DNA of 64,000 bases from Diaporthe sp. PMI_573 (taxonomy: Eukaryota; Ascomycota; Sordariomycetes; Diaporthales; Diaporthaceae). The notes under the pieces were generated by a model, which saw only the letters and a program-made list of their open reading frames with translations, made no database searches and was not told the DNA's origin. This document shows, piece after piece, positions 9,340 through 20,208 of this stretch. A program made the position numbers and the translations under genes. The stretch covers positions 122,797 through 186,796 of the forward strand of contig JAJTUP010000105.1 in NCBI GenBank assembly GCA_021399435.1, written 5' to 3'. Position 1 is the first letter of the stretch. Every line of letters begins with the position of its first letter.

Positions 9340-12290
9340 TAAATATGGCGTGGATATGGATGCTGACTAATGACTTCGATGTGGAATGGGTGGAAATGGA
9401 TCCATTATGGAAATGGATCCATATTGTGGAATTTGTGGAATGGAAACCTACTTCGTCCAACAATGGTAATTAGTGGGTCGCATCCATGCCTTGGTCATTT
9501 TATCACTCGTCCATTACAATCCTATCTAGCGACCCGATCAAACCAGCACGCAACCAACTCCGTAGTGTCTGACAAAGCCCAATTGTACTGGCATCTAGCC
9601 TATTGCGGCTCTTGGTAACCCATGCGGCCAGTGGTCGAGAATAGCCTCTCACACTCGGCTGACATAGGTGGCACAGTAAGCAGATCCAAGGCCATCCTAG
9701 ACAGCCGGGGGTATTTGAGCCGCCTTATGTGCCAGTATTCGTAGGGATCTGTGACAGAAGCGTCAACATCCTCGATATCGCGCTGCCACTGCTCGTATTC
9801 ATCAAGATCCAGACCGCCAACTGAGGACCTAGGGGATTGAGCTGGGGATTGAATGTGCGACTCGGTAACAGAAATCCCTCCAGCCATCAGTCCTCGCTTT
9901 TTCGTGCGCCACGCTGCGAACTTGTTTCTTGAGGTCTTCAGACGCTTATTGGCAGGCAATTCAATCTCTGGATCATCAACCTCAAGGTCCCTATACTCTC
10001 TCTCCCAAAGATCCTGGACCATCTCCTGCGCCTTGGTAATCCACAGCTGTCTTTCCTCGTCGTCTCCCCACAAATCGTCAAACAGTGCCCACCGGTAAGC
10101 AGGATGGAGAACTGCGGCGCCATAGATCAGGGGGCTATCGTTCAAATGCTCGTAGTATTCGTTCAATTTGAGCCAACCCAGGTTGATGTTGACTGCGAGG
10201 TGGTGGCCGTCTGGAAAATTGGCGACTGCTCTTTTCGCGGATTCAAGGGTTTCGAGAAGAAATTCGTACGCGTGAATAAGATCCCAGCTTGTACCTGTAC
10301 AAGTCAGCTGCTAGAATAAGAATAGGGCCGCTTTTGCGAAGTCTAAGGCTTACCAGACAGTGGGGGCTCGACCTCGTTTTCCTCGACGTTTCTGCGGTGT
10401 TTTCCCTGTCCATCACCCTCAAGGCCTTTCACAACCAGCTTGAAGTCAAGCAAAATGTCGTAAAGAGTCCCGAGCACATGCCAATCATCAGTTGTCATGC
10501 GGTTCTCTTCCTTCAGGAAGAAGGGCTGCTTGGAGCCCTTTTTGATGTTGCCAGCTCTCGTCAAGTTGGCCTTCTCCCACTCGTTTGACGCTCTCTGGAC
10601 AAAAGAATTATAAAATGGCCTTAAAACCAGAGCACGCTCAATCATCGAGAATTGAGAAAGCCACCGGGTAACATTGTCGACCACAACTCCAACTGGACGG
10701 TGTTTCTTGAGCTGAGCGTCGTCAGAGAGTTGGCTCTCGACAGCCTGTACCTTCTTGAGCATATCGGTCCACGTGTCCGATCTGCTCACCTCCTAGGACT
10801 TCGTGAGTATAACAAATAAAATCGGGGACTGAGCCACCTACAACAGCAAAGTTATGCCATTTTCCAACGGAGCCTCGCCTCCTCCAGACTTCATGCTCCT
10901 TCGCTGCCGTGTGAAGTCCTTCGAAGAGCTCTTTCTCAAAAGCATCCGGGTTCTTGCCATACAGCATCTGTTTCACTACTATGTTGACAACGTGGCCAAC
11001 GCAGCGAACCCATCGCTTTTTCCAGTCGAAGCCGAATTCTAATGCAAGCTCCTCCATCGAGGTTTTATTGTTACCGGCATTATCCAGTGTGAAATACCCG
11101 ATTTTATCGCTGATCTCGTACTCTCGAATGATCTCGATGATCTGCCCGGCGATATTCTCGCCTGTGTGCCGCTCTGTAAGTTCAGGCAGGCCGAGGACAC
11201 ACTTCTGTGGCCGGTCGTTGGAATCCCGAAACACACATGTGATGCCGTATAAGGCGTGTCGGTTACCAGACTTCCAGCCATCGTACTGGATATGGATCTG
11301 TCCTGGACTCTTCCGCAAAGCATCCTTCACTCTTTCCATGTTGTTGGTAAATTCTCGTTCTGCGATGGCACGCACGGTCACGTCAGTAATGTTAGCTTTT
11401 GTGATCTCGACAGATGGATTGAGGTAGTTGAAGATGTCTCGAAGATCTTGATCGTTGACGATCGAGAAGGATTGGTTAGAATTGACAATCCAGTTGACAA
11501 GTTTCTGCTGGAATACAGTTTTGTCGAAGCGTTTGATCAGCGTATTGATCAAATCTTGTTCCTTCGGCTCCGTGGGGTTCAACTGTAGGATTGTTGCAAT
11601 GGACTGATGTGCTTTCTCAGATGCCTTTGCAGGTTTTTGCCTCTTGCCCGTCGGATCCATGATGCCATTGTGGTCCGTGTACAGATGACCCTCAGCGTTC
11701 TGCAACCCTTTGATGGCATAACTCTTTGGCCTCGGCCGCTTTTGCTTGATGCAAAGACAACACACCCATCGGCGTTCCCCCTTCTGGGCATGCTGGATAT
11801 CTAGCCGAATTGATATACCCATTGACGCACTTGGCCGTCTCTCTCCGTCAAGGTCCAGCCTTTGTAGAGCTGAAAGAGCCGTTGACTGTCTTCTTCTGTA
11901 CGTTCTGGAACGGGCGTGGTTGACTTGGTAGGATGGAAGGTGGCCATTTCGATTTGAGGTAGTAAGGTCGTAACAGTAAAACCTCCCAGAATAGACTTGT
12001 TTAACTTTGTGTACGGATAAAACGGGGTGGAAAATCGTTTTTATTTTGTTGTTGTGGGCGATCGAAGGTACTTAGGGTATGCGCTATTTCACAAGGAAAT
12101 CCAGGTATTTTCAAACCCCACCAAAAATGTCCATTCCTTTCCACAATTTCCACATATGGAACATGTGGAAGGGGCTCCGTGGCGTGGATATGGAAATGCA
12201 GAAGCCCGCGTGGAATGGAATGGAATGGATATGGATCCACATTATGGATCCATACGTGGATTTCGTGGTATGGATTTGAACCCTGCCCTC
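9340..12290 (-). mobile_element. decayed hAT transposon (hAT-1)
   Basis: Spans the broken hAT transposase plus two subterminal zones rich in GGAATGG, GTGGAA and ATGGATCCA motifs in both orientations (about 9355-9450 and 12140-12270). Clusters of short subterminal repeats are typical transposase-binding regions of hAT elements. Exact ends are not certain: a plausible right end (rc CAGGGTTCAAATCC, 12265-12279) has no convincing partner on the left, and no 8-bp target duplication was found. The element appears old compared with hAT-2. Confidence 0.7.
9503..11947 (-). pseudogene. hAT-1 transposase, three exons, two frameshifts
   Basis: Reading begins at ATG 11947 (MATFHPTKS). A BED-type finger follows (WVCCLC ... 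HLYTDH), then the hAT catalytic core (IQYDGW, GYFTLDNAGNN) and the C-terminal dimerisation motif (LTVPPMSAECERLFS). Introns fit at 10841-10793 (GTAGGT...CCTAG) and 10353-10295 (GTAAGC...TACAG), both keeping frame. Two breaks are seen: a missing base at about 11797-11802, just before the BED finger, and an extra G at about 9617-9621, after which the usual RNRLDA tail continues in the next frame to a TGA at 9503. Not functional as assembled. Confidence 0.85.
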
Positions 12291-13588
12291 TTATCATAAA
12301 TATCATAGACTGAATATGTAAAAATGACGACAAAGGACCTGGCCCATCTACCGACAAGGGACTTGCAGAGAGCTTTCCTCTTCATTTGGGAAATTGCAGA
12401 GGATGTTTGTGAAAAAGTTCCGTAGTGATGCGTGGTGCTCAATGAAACCTTGGTGGTTTCGTTCTTAATCAGTATACATACGAAGCTGTACGTGGTCCCT
12501 TCATACAGTGGTAAATGCTTAAAGGCCCAGCATTAGTAAAAAGAATATAATATGAAATCTAGGCAAAATGAAATTTCATGGATTTGAGATATATGAATTA
12601 GACTACCGGCAAAATAAGGCAAACGAAACACATCATTTGAAAAAGATAATCTATATGCATTCTCCTCTTCCTTAAATCTTTTAATCGTTTTGCGTTTTGC
12701 GTTCTGCGTTTTGCGTCAAGGAAATTGCTTGATGTGTTTCTCTTGATCCACTTTCTGTGTCCGTGTAATAGGGTGCAAACCCCCGTAAATAGATGTTGAT
12801 GTCCTCGGATTCTCCCTTGCCATATCACCAGTAGCAAGCCGCACCTTGCTCAAGGCCAGTTCCGGCTGGTGGGCTTGATGTCGTATCAATGTGGCTTGTC
12901 CTTTGTCTATAAGATTGACAGACGAAGCGACCTATCGCACCCCCTCTCTGGCATGGTAACCAAATCGGTTACGAGTTTAGTTCCGATAGTTCATGGATTA
13001 CGTGGGAGGGACAGAGTGTACTCTGGCTGCAAGTTCGCAGGCCAGGGACACAGCACTACTACTATCACCAGCAAAAACCGCGTAAGAAAGAGGGAAAGTC
13101 CAAAAGTAGCAATGATAGCCAAGAAAGTACCGCCCAGAGCACCTCGGCACCGTCTCGGACGTCGGGGACAACGGCACAAGCTCCAGTCATACAGATCAAT
13201 GAGCTGCATCAATGAGCTGCAACAGAAGCTAAAAGATGCCGAGGCGGAGGTCTACCTGCTCGGTTGGTGGCAATTCGAACAAATAGAGAATCAAGATTTC
13301 TTATTTCCCAAAACTGAAAATATGGTTGCTGAAGGAAATAAGGAAATGGAACGGTTTTGGCAATGTCAAGTTCCCGCCTCCATCCGCACATCTTGTTCCA
13401 AAGCAATGAAAAAACTAATTTTTATTTCTAGACATTATAATGGTAGTTGATTTGAGAAATGGAAAGCTCGCTTGGTTTAATCGCTATGTTCCGTCATAAA
13501 ATCTGCGTGTTGTCGCTTCGATTCCGCATCGATTGTAAAATCCTCCCTGCCATAGCGGAAACCCTCGCCATCTTTTTTCATTCAGGCC
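12291..13588. other. intergenic, no confident gene
   Basis: AT-rich 5' half with a short degenerate (GTTTTGCG)n run near 12685-12716. A 190-codon plus frame (12869-13450) has no good start, a basic centre and one helical segment (INELQQKLKDAEAEVYLL); no family is recognised and it is not called. Confidence 0.4.
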
Positions 13589-13879
13589 ATGTGCTTGCTC
13601 ATAATTACCAACAACACCCGTTGCGGGCACAATACATACTACCATGACTCATGCGCAGGTAGCACTCATCATCACTGCCCACGCAGCTGGACAGAGATGC
13701 ACGCGCGCAATGAGAACTGCTCAGCCTGTGCTCGTTGGGCTGAACTGGCCTCGCGAAACCGGGAGGAACGCATCGCGTGGGCTTACGAGAGTCAGAACTA
13801 TGAAAAGTTAGCCACAACTATGCACTCATGGCAGGGACACGTATGTAGGGGCAGCAGAATAGCCAATAAGACAGCATGA
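13589..13879 (+). CDS. small Cys/His-rich hypothetical protein
   Basis: 96 codons starting at an ATG that gives MCLLIITNNTRCGHN. The pattern MC..........CGH followed by spaced Cys (HHCPRSW, CSACARW) resembles a widespread group of short ascomycete proteins that begin MC...RYxCGH and end their conserved part with CxxC. A zinc-binding fold is plausible. The second half is helical and charged (RNREERIAWAYESQNYEK). No intron is needed. No function is known to me; relation to the family is by eye only. Confidence 0.45.
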   Translation: MCLLIITNNTRCGHNTYYHDSCAGSTHHHCPRSWTEMHARNENCSACARWAELASRNREERIAWAYESQNYEKLATTMHSWQGHVCRGSRIANKTA

Positions 13880-14310
13880 CGCGCTCGACGTCGTCGAGCG
13901 CGTCTGACGAAGCGCGCTGTCGGCGCTGAAGACAACAGTCCTCGGTTCATCTGAGCCAATCGACTCTTTCAACAGGTGGCACACATGCGTGAAATACCCC
14001 TTCTCCTGCATAATTTAGGCAGCAATTGGCACCGCATACTGCAGTGCCACAGCCAATCAACAGCAAACAAGCAGTGTCTTGCCAACCATTATTTATTTCA
14101 GAAACGGCACTCCGCGTGTCGTTGTTGGCATTTATTCATTCACTCATCAACAAGCTTCCTCGCTCTTATCGATGACCGAATTTTGAGAATTTGGGCACTT
14201 TTGATGTATCTTCGGATCTACGTACAGCACCTACTTTAACTTCGGTCCAGTCTCAAACGTCACGCAGGCACTACTCAAATCTCAGGCCCACGCCTTCGGG
14301 TTCAAGAGTC
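13880..14310. other. upstream region of the Seb1-like gene
   Basis: Contains a GC-rich near-palindrome (GCGCTCGACGTCGTCGAGCGC, about 13880-13900) that could form a strong hairpin at the 3' end of the preceding ORF, and no further gene. Promoter elements are not obvious. Confidence 0.4.
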
Positions 14311-16671
14311 ATGTCCGTCGCAGCAGACCTGGCAGACCTGGAGCATACTCTGCAGGCCATGCTTACCCTGAAGTCTCCTGGCGTTTCTGGGCTCGGGGAT
14401 CAACACGCTGACCAGGCTTTGCATCGCGAATGTTAAGGTAAGAATAATGCCCCCCCCCCCAAGATGACCTCGCACACCACTGCCGACCGAAACTCAAGCA
14501 CAAGCAGGCGTACTGATTTTATGTGGCGTACTGTGGCGGTTGTCACCACTAGACGGGCTGACACCACCACAAGGTGCTGGCAGGGGCTGGTCCCTGCCAC
14601 AGGCACGGACCACGGTTATTAAACTTCTCCACGCGTCGCACATCGCGAGTTTCTTTCCTTCCTTCTTCTCTCCTTAAGCTTAGAATCTTCGTACATAGTG
14701 CCAATACAACAGCTTCCAAGCTGGACATTGCTGGCCGTGACACGTACTAACGAGGGACCGCAAAGTGCGAGTTAGTTCTCGTCGAAAAGATTTGTACCCA
14801 TTTTAAGAACGCCCCCGATTCACATAAGCTTGGTGTCCTCTACGTCATCGACTCTGTAATCCGCAAATGGCTGGGGCACGCCAAGCAGCAGGGCCAGCCT
14901 GTCGGCAGCTCCGCCGCAGATGGCAACTTCGCCGCTGGCGTTAACAGGGTGACAGCGATCATGCCAGATTTGATGAACGACATCATCTCCTCTGGCCCAC
15001 AGGAGCAGAAGGTAAGTCCTTATGTCAATTGCGAAATTCAGTCCGAGCTTCGGCATGACGTGGAGGAACTGTATGGATTATGGTGAGGCATCGCGGATCG
15101 TGAGCCTCAAACATCCTCACGGGCGATTATTCCTTCTAAACGCTCGCTTTTATTTATGAAGACTAACTAAGTTATTTCATGCAATTAGCAGAAAATCAGA
15201 AAGCTAGTCGATATCTGGGAGCAGGGACAGACCTTCCCTTGCAAGATGATCCAGGGTTTTAAGGACAACTTGAATAGTAGGTCACCCACTCCTCCCCGCC
15301 TTCCGGCTGTCTCCCTTTATATACATTCTGAAATTCATCACGCGCGATACCAAGAATCTAACCTCATCACTCAACGTAGACCATTCTGCAGCCTCTCCTG
15401 TAAGCCCGCTGGCGAACACGCTCCCATCGCTCAGCAACCGGCCAACACCGACCCCGCCGGCAGTTCTAGCCAACATCACGAAAACGATGACGCACATCGC
15501 CTGCCACAAAGCCAACAACATTCAGAACACTCCCGCTAACTCACCTCCAGCACCTGTCCAGCAGGGCACGCCATTCATGCCAACACCACAGGAAGCAGCT
15601 CCGACCGTATACCCACCTGGGACACTATCCAAAGTACCTCGGCCTCACTCTGTGCAGTTGCACAACCTCGGCGCCCGGGCTAGAATTCCACCTGCTGCCC
15701 CGGGGTCGCGGGCAGGTGTCACCGACCAGACCGCGTCGCAGGTGGCTCTCACCCAGCAATTGATTCAAGATGGACAGCCTCAAGAGCAATTTGCTGCTGT
15801 CTTCAAGGCGCTCGGATGTAACACTGGCGTGGCTGCCCCTCGAGTATCTCAGCCGAACCAAAGCTCTTACCGGTACTCGCTGCCTCTAAGTAGTACCAAT
15901 GGTTGGGATCCGCTGAGACCTGGCGGACCTCGAGCTCCTAGATCTCTCACGAATACAAGCTCCGCAAGGTCTCGTTCGCGATCTCCAAGACACCTGGAGC
16001 ATCGTAATTCTTCACAAGAGACTAATGAACGGCGCTTTGGAGACTACGCACATAATTCTCCCTCGTATGATCGTAATGATAGTTGTGACCGCAGTCGCAA
16101 ATATAGGCAACGGTCCCCCCAAAGACATTATGGCCACAGTCCTCACCGCGGTGAACTTCCTGCCTTCCAACATCTCAAGCGGATCGAGCACGACCTAAAC
16201 CTTCCCAGCGGATGTATGAAGGTGTTAAGCCGCACTCTTTTTGTTAGCGGTGTGGATTGCTCGAATAGCGACCTACGAAACATCTTCAACGACTTCGGTA
16301 CTGTCCAGACGTGCATTGTAAACGAGAAGAAGCGCCATGCTTTCGTCAAGATGTACAGTCGTAAAGACGCTGTTAACGCCAAGGAAGCCATGGACTCAGG
16401 TGGTAGTCCGGATGTACAACTGCGCACTCGCTGGGGTTCCGGCTTCGGACCTCATGACTGTAGTGACTTCGAGACCGGAATCAGTGTCATCCCTATTCAC
16501 AAGCTTACGAAAGCAGATCGCAAATGGATGCTCACAGCTCCCTACGGCGGATGTGGTGGCCAAACCATCACGCAAGGCATGGTCGTTGAGGAGCCAGATG
16601 TCGAGATAGGTAACGGATTATCATCCAAGGCCATCAGCAAACGCAAAAGTATGGACCACCCACGGTCCTGA
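14311..16671 (+). CDS. Seb1/Nrd1-type CTD-interacting RNA-binding protein (one frameshift)
   Basis: Spliced gene of four exons: 14311-14437, 14766-15011, about 15189-15276 and 15380-16671, about 583 residues. Exons 1-3 encode a CTD-interacting domain (TLQAMLTLKSPGVSG, NTLTRLCIANVK, HKLGVLYVIDS, MPDLMNDIIS); exon 4 has a Pro/Gln-rich linker, an RS-rich stretch (SARSRSRSPRH) and the RRM module (SRTLFVSGVD, KKRHAFVKMYSRKDA, RTRWGSGFGPHDCSD, GISVIPIHKLTKADRKWML, GMVVEEPDVEIG). In yeasts these proteins bind the RNA polymerase II CTD and nascent RNA and control transcription termination and 3' processing. Exon 1 has one extra G in GGGG at 14395-14398. Intron 1 carries a solo LTR. Since Nrd1 and Seb1 are essential in yeasts, this is either an intact gene with a base error or a decaying paralogue; several RRM positions look diverged. 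Confidence 0.85.
14532..14742 (+). repeat. solo LTR of the Ty3/gypsy family in an intron
   Basis: 211 bp matching the LTRs at 23191 and 28782, with about five differences near the 3' end (for example GTACATAG for GTACGTAG). Flanked by a perfect 5-bp duplication CGTAC (14527-14531 and 14743-14747), so it is a product of LTR-LTR recombination at an original insertion. It lies in intron 1 of the Seb1-like gene and the right-hand duplication overlaps the TACTAAC branch sequence (14745-14751). Confidence 0.95.
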
Positions 16672-16756
16672 CTCTTGTCCGCTGAAGGATTAGCAGCAGT
16701 TTCAACGACCGCTAGGGTTGGGAAGCACCAGGGGCAGGAGCGCGCAGGACATTCAT

Positions 16757-17017
16757 CTATGCGGGCTTACTATTAGGTTGAATAGTGAATCTGATTTCTT
16801 GTCGACAACTCGAGAAGTTGATGTCATCGACCAGGAAATTAGAAGGGTGAGGTCCAAGGTGCTTGTAGAGAAGCACAATTCCGAACGTGTTGTGCATCTT
16901 TTCTTCCACCAGAAGCTTTCGGATGGGCCCGTTGATGAGGCCTCGGAAGTCTTTGGCCTCTGCTTGTCGGAGAGCACAGGCAAATTCAGGTAATGAGTCA
17001 TAGTTCTGACGATTGTA
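16757..17017 (-). pseudogene. fragment of a fungal protein of unknown family
   Basis: An open stretch of about 86 codons preceded by an acceptor-like CCTCGCAG and ending at TAG (16759-16757). It reads as a genuine protein: ACALRQAEAKDFRGLI, then MHNTFGIVLLYKHLGPHPSN and LVDDIN. The pattern '...V.D.FGVVLLHRHF...LV' is common in fungal lineage-specific proteins of unknown function. No ATG or complete gene structure is visible, so it is treated as a relic. Confidence 0.45.
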
Positions 17018-17049
17018 CTGCGAGGGAACCCTAAAAGAACGAGGTCAGG

Positions 17050-17235
17050 TGTGCCGTGTACGCAATGGGATGTGGACATACATTTCGCTCATGTTTACTA
17101 CCAGATTGTTCATGTGACAAGCGTATCGGGATGTTCCTCCCCAAGGACCTCCTTGTGCAACTTGACGGACTGAACTGCATTCTCTTGCGCCCTGTCCCAT
17201 TGACCACGATAAAGTACTTCTTTTTTACTTTCCAT
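17050..17235 (-). pseudogene. TPR (kinesin-light-chain type) repeat relic
   Basis: One frame reads GQWDRAQENAVQSVKLHKEV followed by LGEEHPDTLV, then TGA (17112-17110); the expected next TPR start MNNL is readable one base out of frame. LGEEHPDTL is the hallmark of TPR_12 repeats in fungal NLR-like and kinesin-light-chain-like proteins. A single repeat remains, with a frameshift, so this is the debris of a larger TPR (possibly NLR) gene. Confidence 0.6.
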
Positions 17236-18650
17236 GACAGGTTACTTCCTGGCACCCTTGTCGTCGGTCAAACCAGTTCTGTAACTTAACGCATCTGCGT
17301 CAACTCGGCTTCCGTTTCTTTTATTTATTCTTCAATCTCCGAGGCCGTCGATAGATGACCTTAATGCCATTTGCGCGTTCAAGGGCGCGAAGGGGCCAGG
17401 TTAGGTGGGGGCCAAAAGTAATCAAGCCCCTATGGACCCTGGCATTTGTTGCTCGCCGTGCATGGTATGGTGCATCATCAAGAGACCACTCCTCCACAAA
17501 AAGGATGATCACAAGGAGCAGGCTAGATACCATATCGCACTTTACAATATCAAAATAGTCCCGCAGCGGTAGGGCGGTAATGCTATTCCTGAACGTTGAC
17601 TGGGAGGGCAAAAGTACTAGACTTGTTGCATGGGAGTGTACATGAATTTAGGTCCTCACAATCCCACGCCCCGCTGGATATAGTGCTCATTTGAGGGTTT
17701 CCAAAGACTCCGTGAATATGTTCAATAGCGTGTCATTGAGCCATCCATTCAATGGATGGATCAAATCCTATTTTTGAGACCAACCTCTTCAAGGGATTCG
17801 TTTTCAACCAAGCAATAATGCATGCTACCTATCCTTCTTGGGCTTGCATGAGTCAACGGTGTAGCAGTAGTATGTATGCTCGAGGTATATTGGCTTGTTA
17901 AGCTATAATTCAAATAAAAATGTCGATATTATCTGTTCAACTTTCTACTTCCTATATTGTACTGTGATACAAAGTCGCTTTCTCCCAGAAAGTCATTCGT
18001 TGTCTTGAAGCCGGAATAGCGGTGGTGACTGTCCCCTTATGGGCGCCTTATACGCTGTGGAAGGGTTACAAGGCTGCGTTTGACAGGTAGTATGTTCTTA
18101 CCAATGAATTGTCGGTGTAAAGGCGAAGAGGCCCTATCTCCGAACCAGCAAAGCAGGGAAGTACTAGCGCTCATTTAGTACTATACACAACATAAAGGTC
18201 TACAGATTAAGGACGTTGAACGTACCCGCATCACATCTGCCGCACCCCCTGCTTTGCCGCACCTCTTCCCTTACTAAACACCACTTTTTAACCCCCTCTA
18301 TTACAGTATATTGTGTGGATAGCTTCTTCGAAGCTCACAAGAGCCATTCTTTTAGATGCTGGGTGTGGCGAGGTCACGTGACTACCTTTATGTACCTCGG
18401 AAGATGTCACGATAGTAACGGAAACGGCGGTCACGTGGTGTAGCCGACAGAGGCGCATGATGATAAAAGCCGACAATCTGAGAGTAGTCACTCCCTGATT
18501 AAGTAATTAGAACGATTCCGTCTGTCTGATCCCCTCCTAAGGCTGGCGAGCTTCTTTTTTCGGCCTGGGCCGCCTCGTCTTGCCTTAGAAGGGGATCTTT
18601 CTGGCTTAGGAGTTCTGCTGAGGCTAGAGTCCTCTAGTTAGCGCTGTGAT
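17236..18650. other. intergenic, nothing recognised
   Basis: Contains a 97-codon minus ORF (17321-17611) without recognisable features and a short palindrome, CCATCCATT-C-AATGGATGG, at about 17743-17761. No gene is supported. Confidence 0.4.
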
Positions 18651-18671
18651 GCCCTCTCCGTCGTGGTGGAA

Positions 18672-18895
18672 AGCCGGTGTGCTTTGACTTCGCGGCGCGA
18701 AGGTTGCGAGCTCGACTGACGCGCGGAGTGAATTCATGGAGTTCTTTTCTGCTTTTCCACTGCTCCGGAACGTGGCAGGCCGGTCTGTGTGAACTTTGCG
18801 GCGCGAAGGTTGCGAGCTCGACTGACGCGTGGGGAGAATTTGTGGACTTCTTCTCTGCTTTTCTGTTGGTCCGGGATCCCTCCGCTTGGGCCGGA
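18672..18895. repeat. imperfect tandem duplication, period about 106 bp
   Basis: The block GCGGCGCGAAGGTTGCGAGC begins at 18692 and again at 18798, followed in both by CTCGACTGACGCG, a purine-rich stretch and TTCTTNTCTGCTTTTC. The two units are 106 bp apart and about 80 percent alike by eye. Looser similarities (CCGGAAC...ATGTTT) recur at about 18970 and 19132, so the low-copy repetition may extend to 19210. No coding potential is evident. Confidence 0.65.
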
Positions 18896-19457
18896 CGTGT
18901 CTTTCTGCTGCGGTCCTCTTCACGCCGGTGACGTGTCTCTAAGCGAGAACCCTCTTTGGAGTATGGGCCGCCGGAACGGGATGTTTACATGGTCATGGTG
19001 ACGCTGACGACGAGGACTTCGCTGTGGCGCTGTCAGAAAATGGCCATGGTGATGGGACTTCGCCGTGGTGGTGCCAGAAATTGAGCTTCTGACGGTGATG
19101 TGCTGGGAGTCTTTCCTTGGGAGTGGGATACCGGAACAGCATGTTTCCACAGTCACCGCCATCCGAACGAGCGGAACTTCCGCATGGTGCTGGCAGACTG
19201 TGACCAGTCGGGAACCCTAAGCAATGGCATGATAGATGGTTTTGGGCCATGAGAAGGTGGTGAGAGGGGAGTCAAAGTCTTAAATAATGAAACAAGAACG
19301 CATCGCGCAATAACTCCATCAGAAAGTTTCTCACCGCATGCAAGCTCAACCCTTAAGAATCACCACTCAAAGAGTAACCAACCAAGAACCCCATTATATG
19401 CCTAACCCTGATTACTCAGAATCGTCTAAGTTGTTGATGGTTTCCTTCCTCCTTTAC

Positions 19458-19995
19458 CTATGCGCTGCTATCATCATCTTCGGACCATGAGGACGAGTCA
19501 TCAGGCGATGCCTGGGAAAAATGGTGCTCGCAGCGATGACCGTCTGAATGATAGACACACTCTGCGCAAGAACCACCCTCGAATCCAGGGATGATCTTGC
19601 AACCCCGGAACCTGGCAGTCTCTGGGCTGGCGCACTCGTTGGTACACGGATGGACGAAGAGTCCGCGCGAGGCGATAATGAAGGCGCGGAAGAGGTTTGG
19701 AAGACGGATGATCTTTGCGGCGACGAGATGGACATCCTCGTTCGCAAAGATGCGAATCGGGACGTTGTGCGACTGACGCTGGAGGGCAGTTGTCTCCTCG
19801 TCCTGCAAACTGGTTAATATACGATTATGCAAAATGTGGAGAGAAAGGCTTTATACGAACGGTGATAGCAAGCCTGTTCAGGTGTGTACGACTAGCGTTT
19901 GTCTCTGCACGAAAGAGTGCATAGCGCCGGCCGTCGATGGTGCGCCACATGACAGGGCCGAGTACCGTGTTGGTCGAAGGGGCAGGAGCAGCCAT
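19458..19995 (-). CDS. small Cys-rich protein (gene 1 of cluster), two exons
   Basis: ATG at 19995 (MAAPAPSTNT) opens a first exon reading WRTIDGRRYALFRAETNASR; an intron with a CTAAC/TTAAC-type branch and AG acceptor near 19810-19815 leads to the second exon, ALQRQSHNVPIRIFANEDV, then LVAAKIIRLPNLFRAFIIAS and a Cys block: C at VHPCTNEC, FRGCK, CAECVYHSDGHRCEHH. The end is acidic (SSWSEDDDSSA). The exact splice sites are inferred. The CxxC...C...H pattern suggests a zinc-binding module. A typical fungal promoter lies upstream. Same strand as two further Cys-rich genes. No function known. Confidence 0.6.
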
Positions 19996-19997
19996 CG

Positions 19998-20155
19998 TGT
20001 GATGCAGATTGATTGCTGTTTGTAGGTTTTCTAGTTGGAAGGATCGTGCAACACGAGGAGGAGGTTTAGATGTATGTGTGCGTGTGTGTGTTGCACGATG
20101 AAGAAGGGAGGAAGAAGAAAGAGGAGCGAGAGAGAGGGAGGAAGGGTTTTATGCT
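19998..20155 (-). promoter_or_regulatory. promoter of the Cys-rich gene at 19458-19995
   Basis: Reading on minus: a CATAAAA TATA-like box (about 20150), a long CT-rich tract (20095-20140), a CA-rich tract (20068-20092) and a CACACGATGG start context. This order (TATA, pyrimidine tract, ATG) is characteristic of filamentous fungal promoters and supports the ATG at 19995. Confidence 0.5.
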
Positions 20156-20208
20156 GGTGGGCGAGAGGCTAGCTGCGAGGGCCACTTCTCCAGATGGCAA
20201 TCAAATGC

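Noticed and set aside
12265..12285. GGTTCAAATCC on minus, an exact tRNA B-box match
   Set aside because: No A-box at the right distance and no acceptor-stem complementarity; it lies at the presumed right end of hAT-1.
17743..17761. CCATCCATT-C-AATGGATGG palindrome as a terminator or operator
   Set aside because: Isolated in a gene-free stretch with no adjacent gene end or promoter to support a role.
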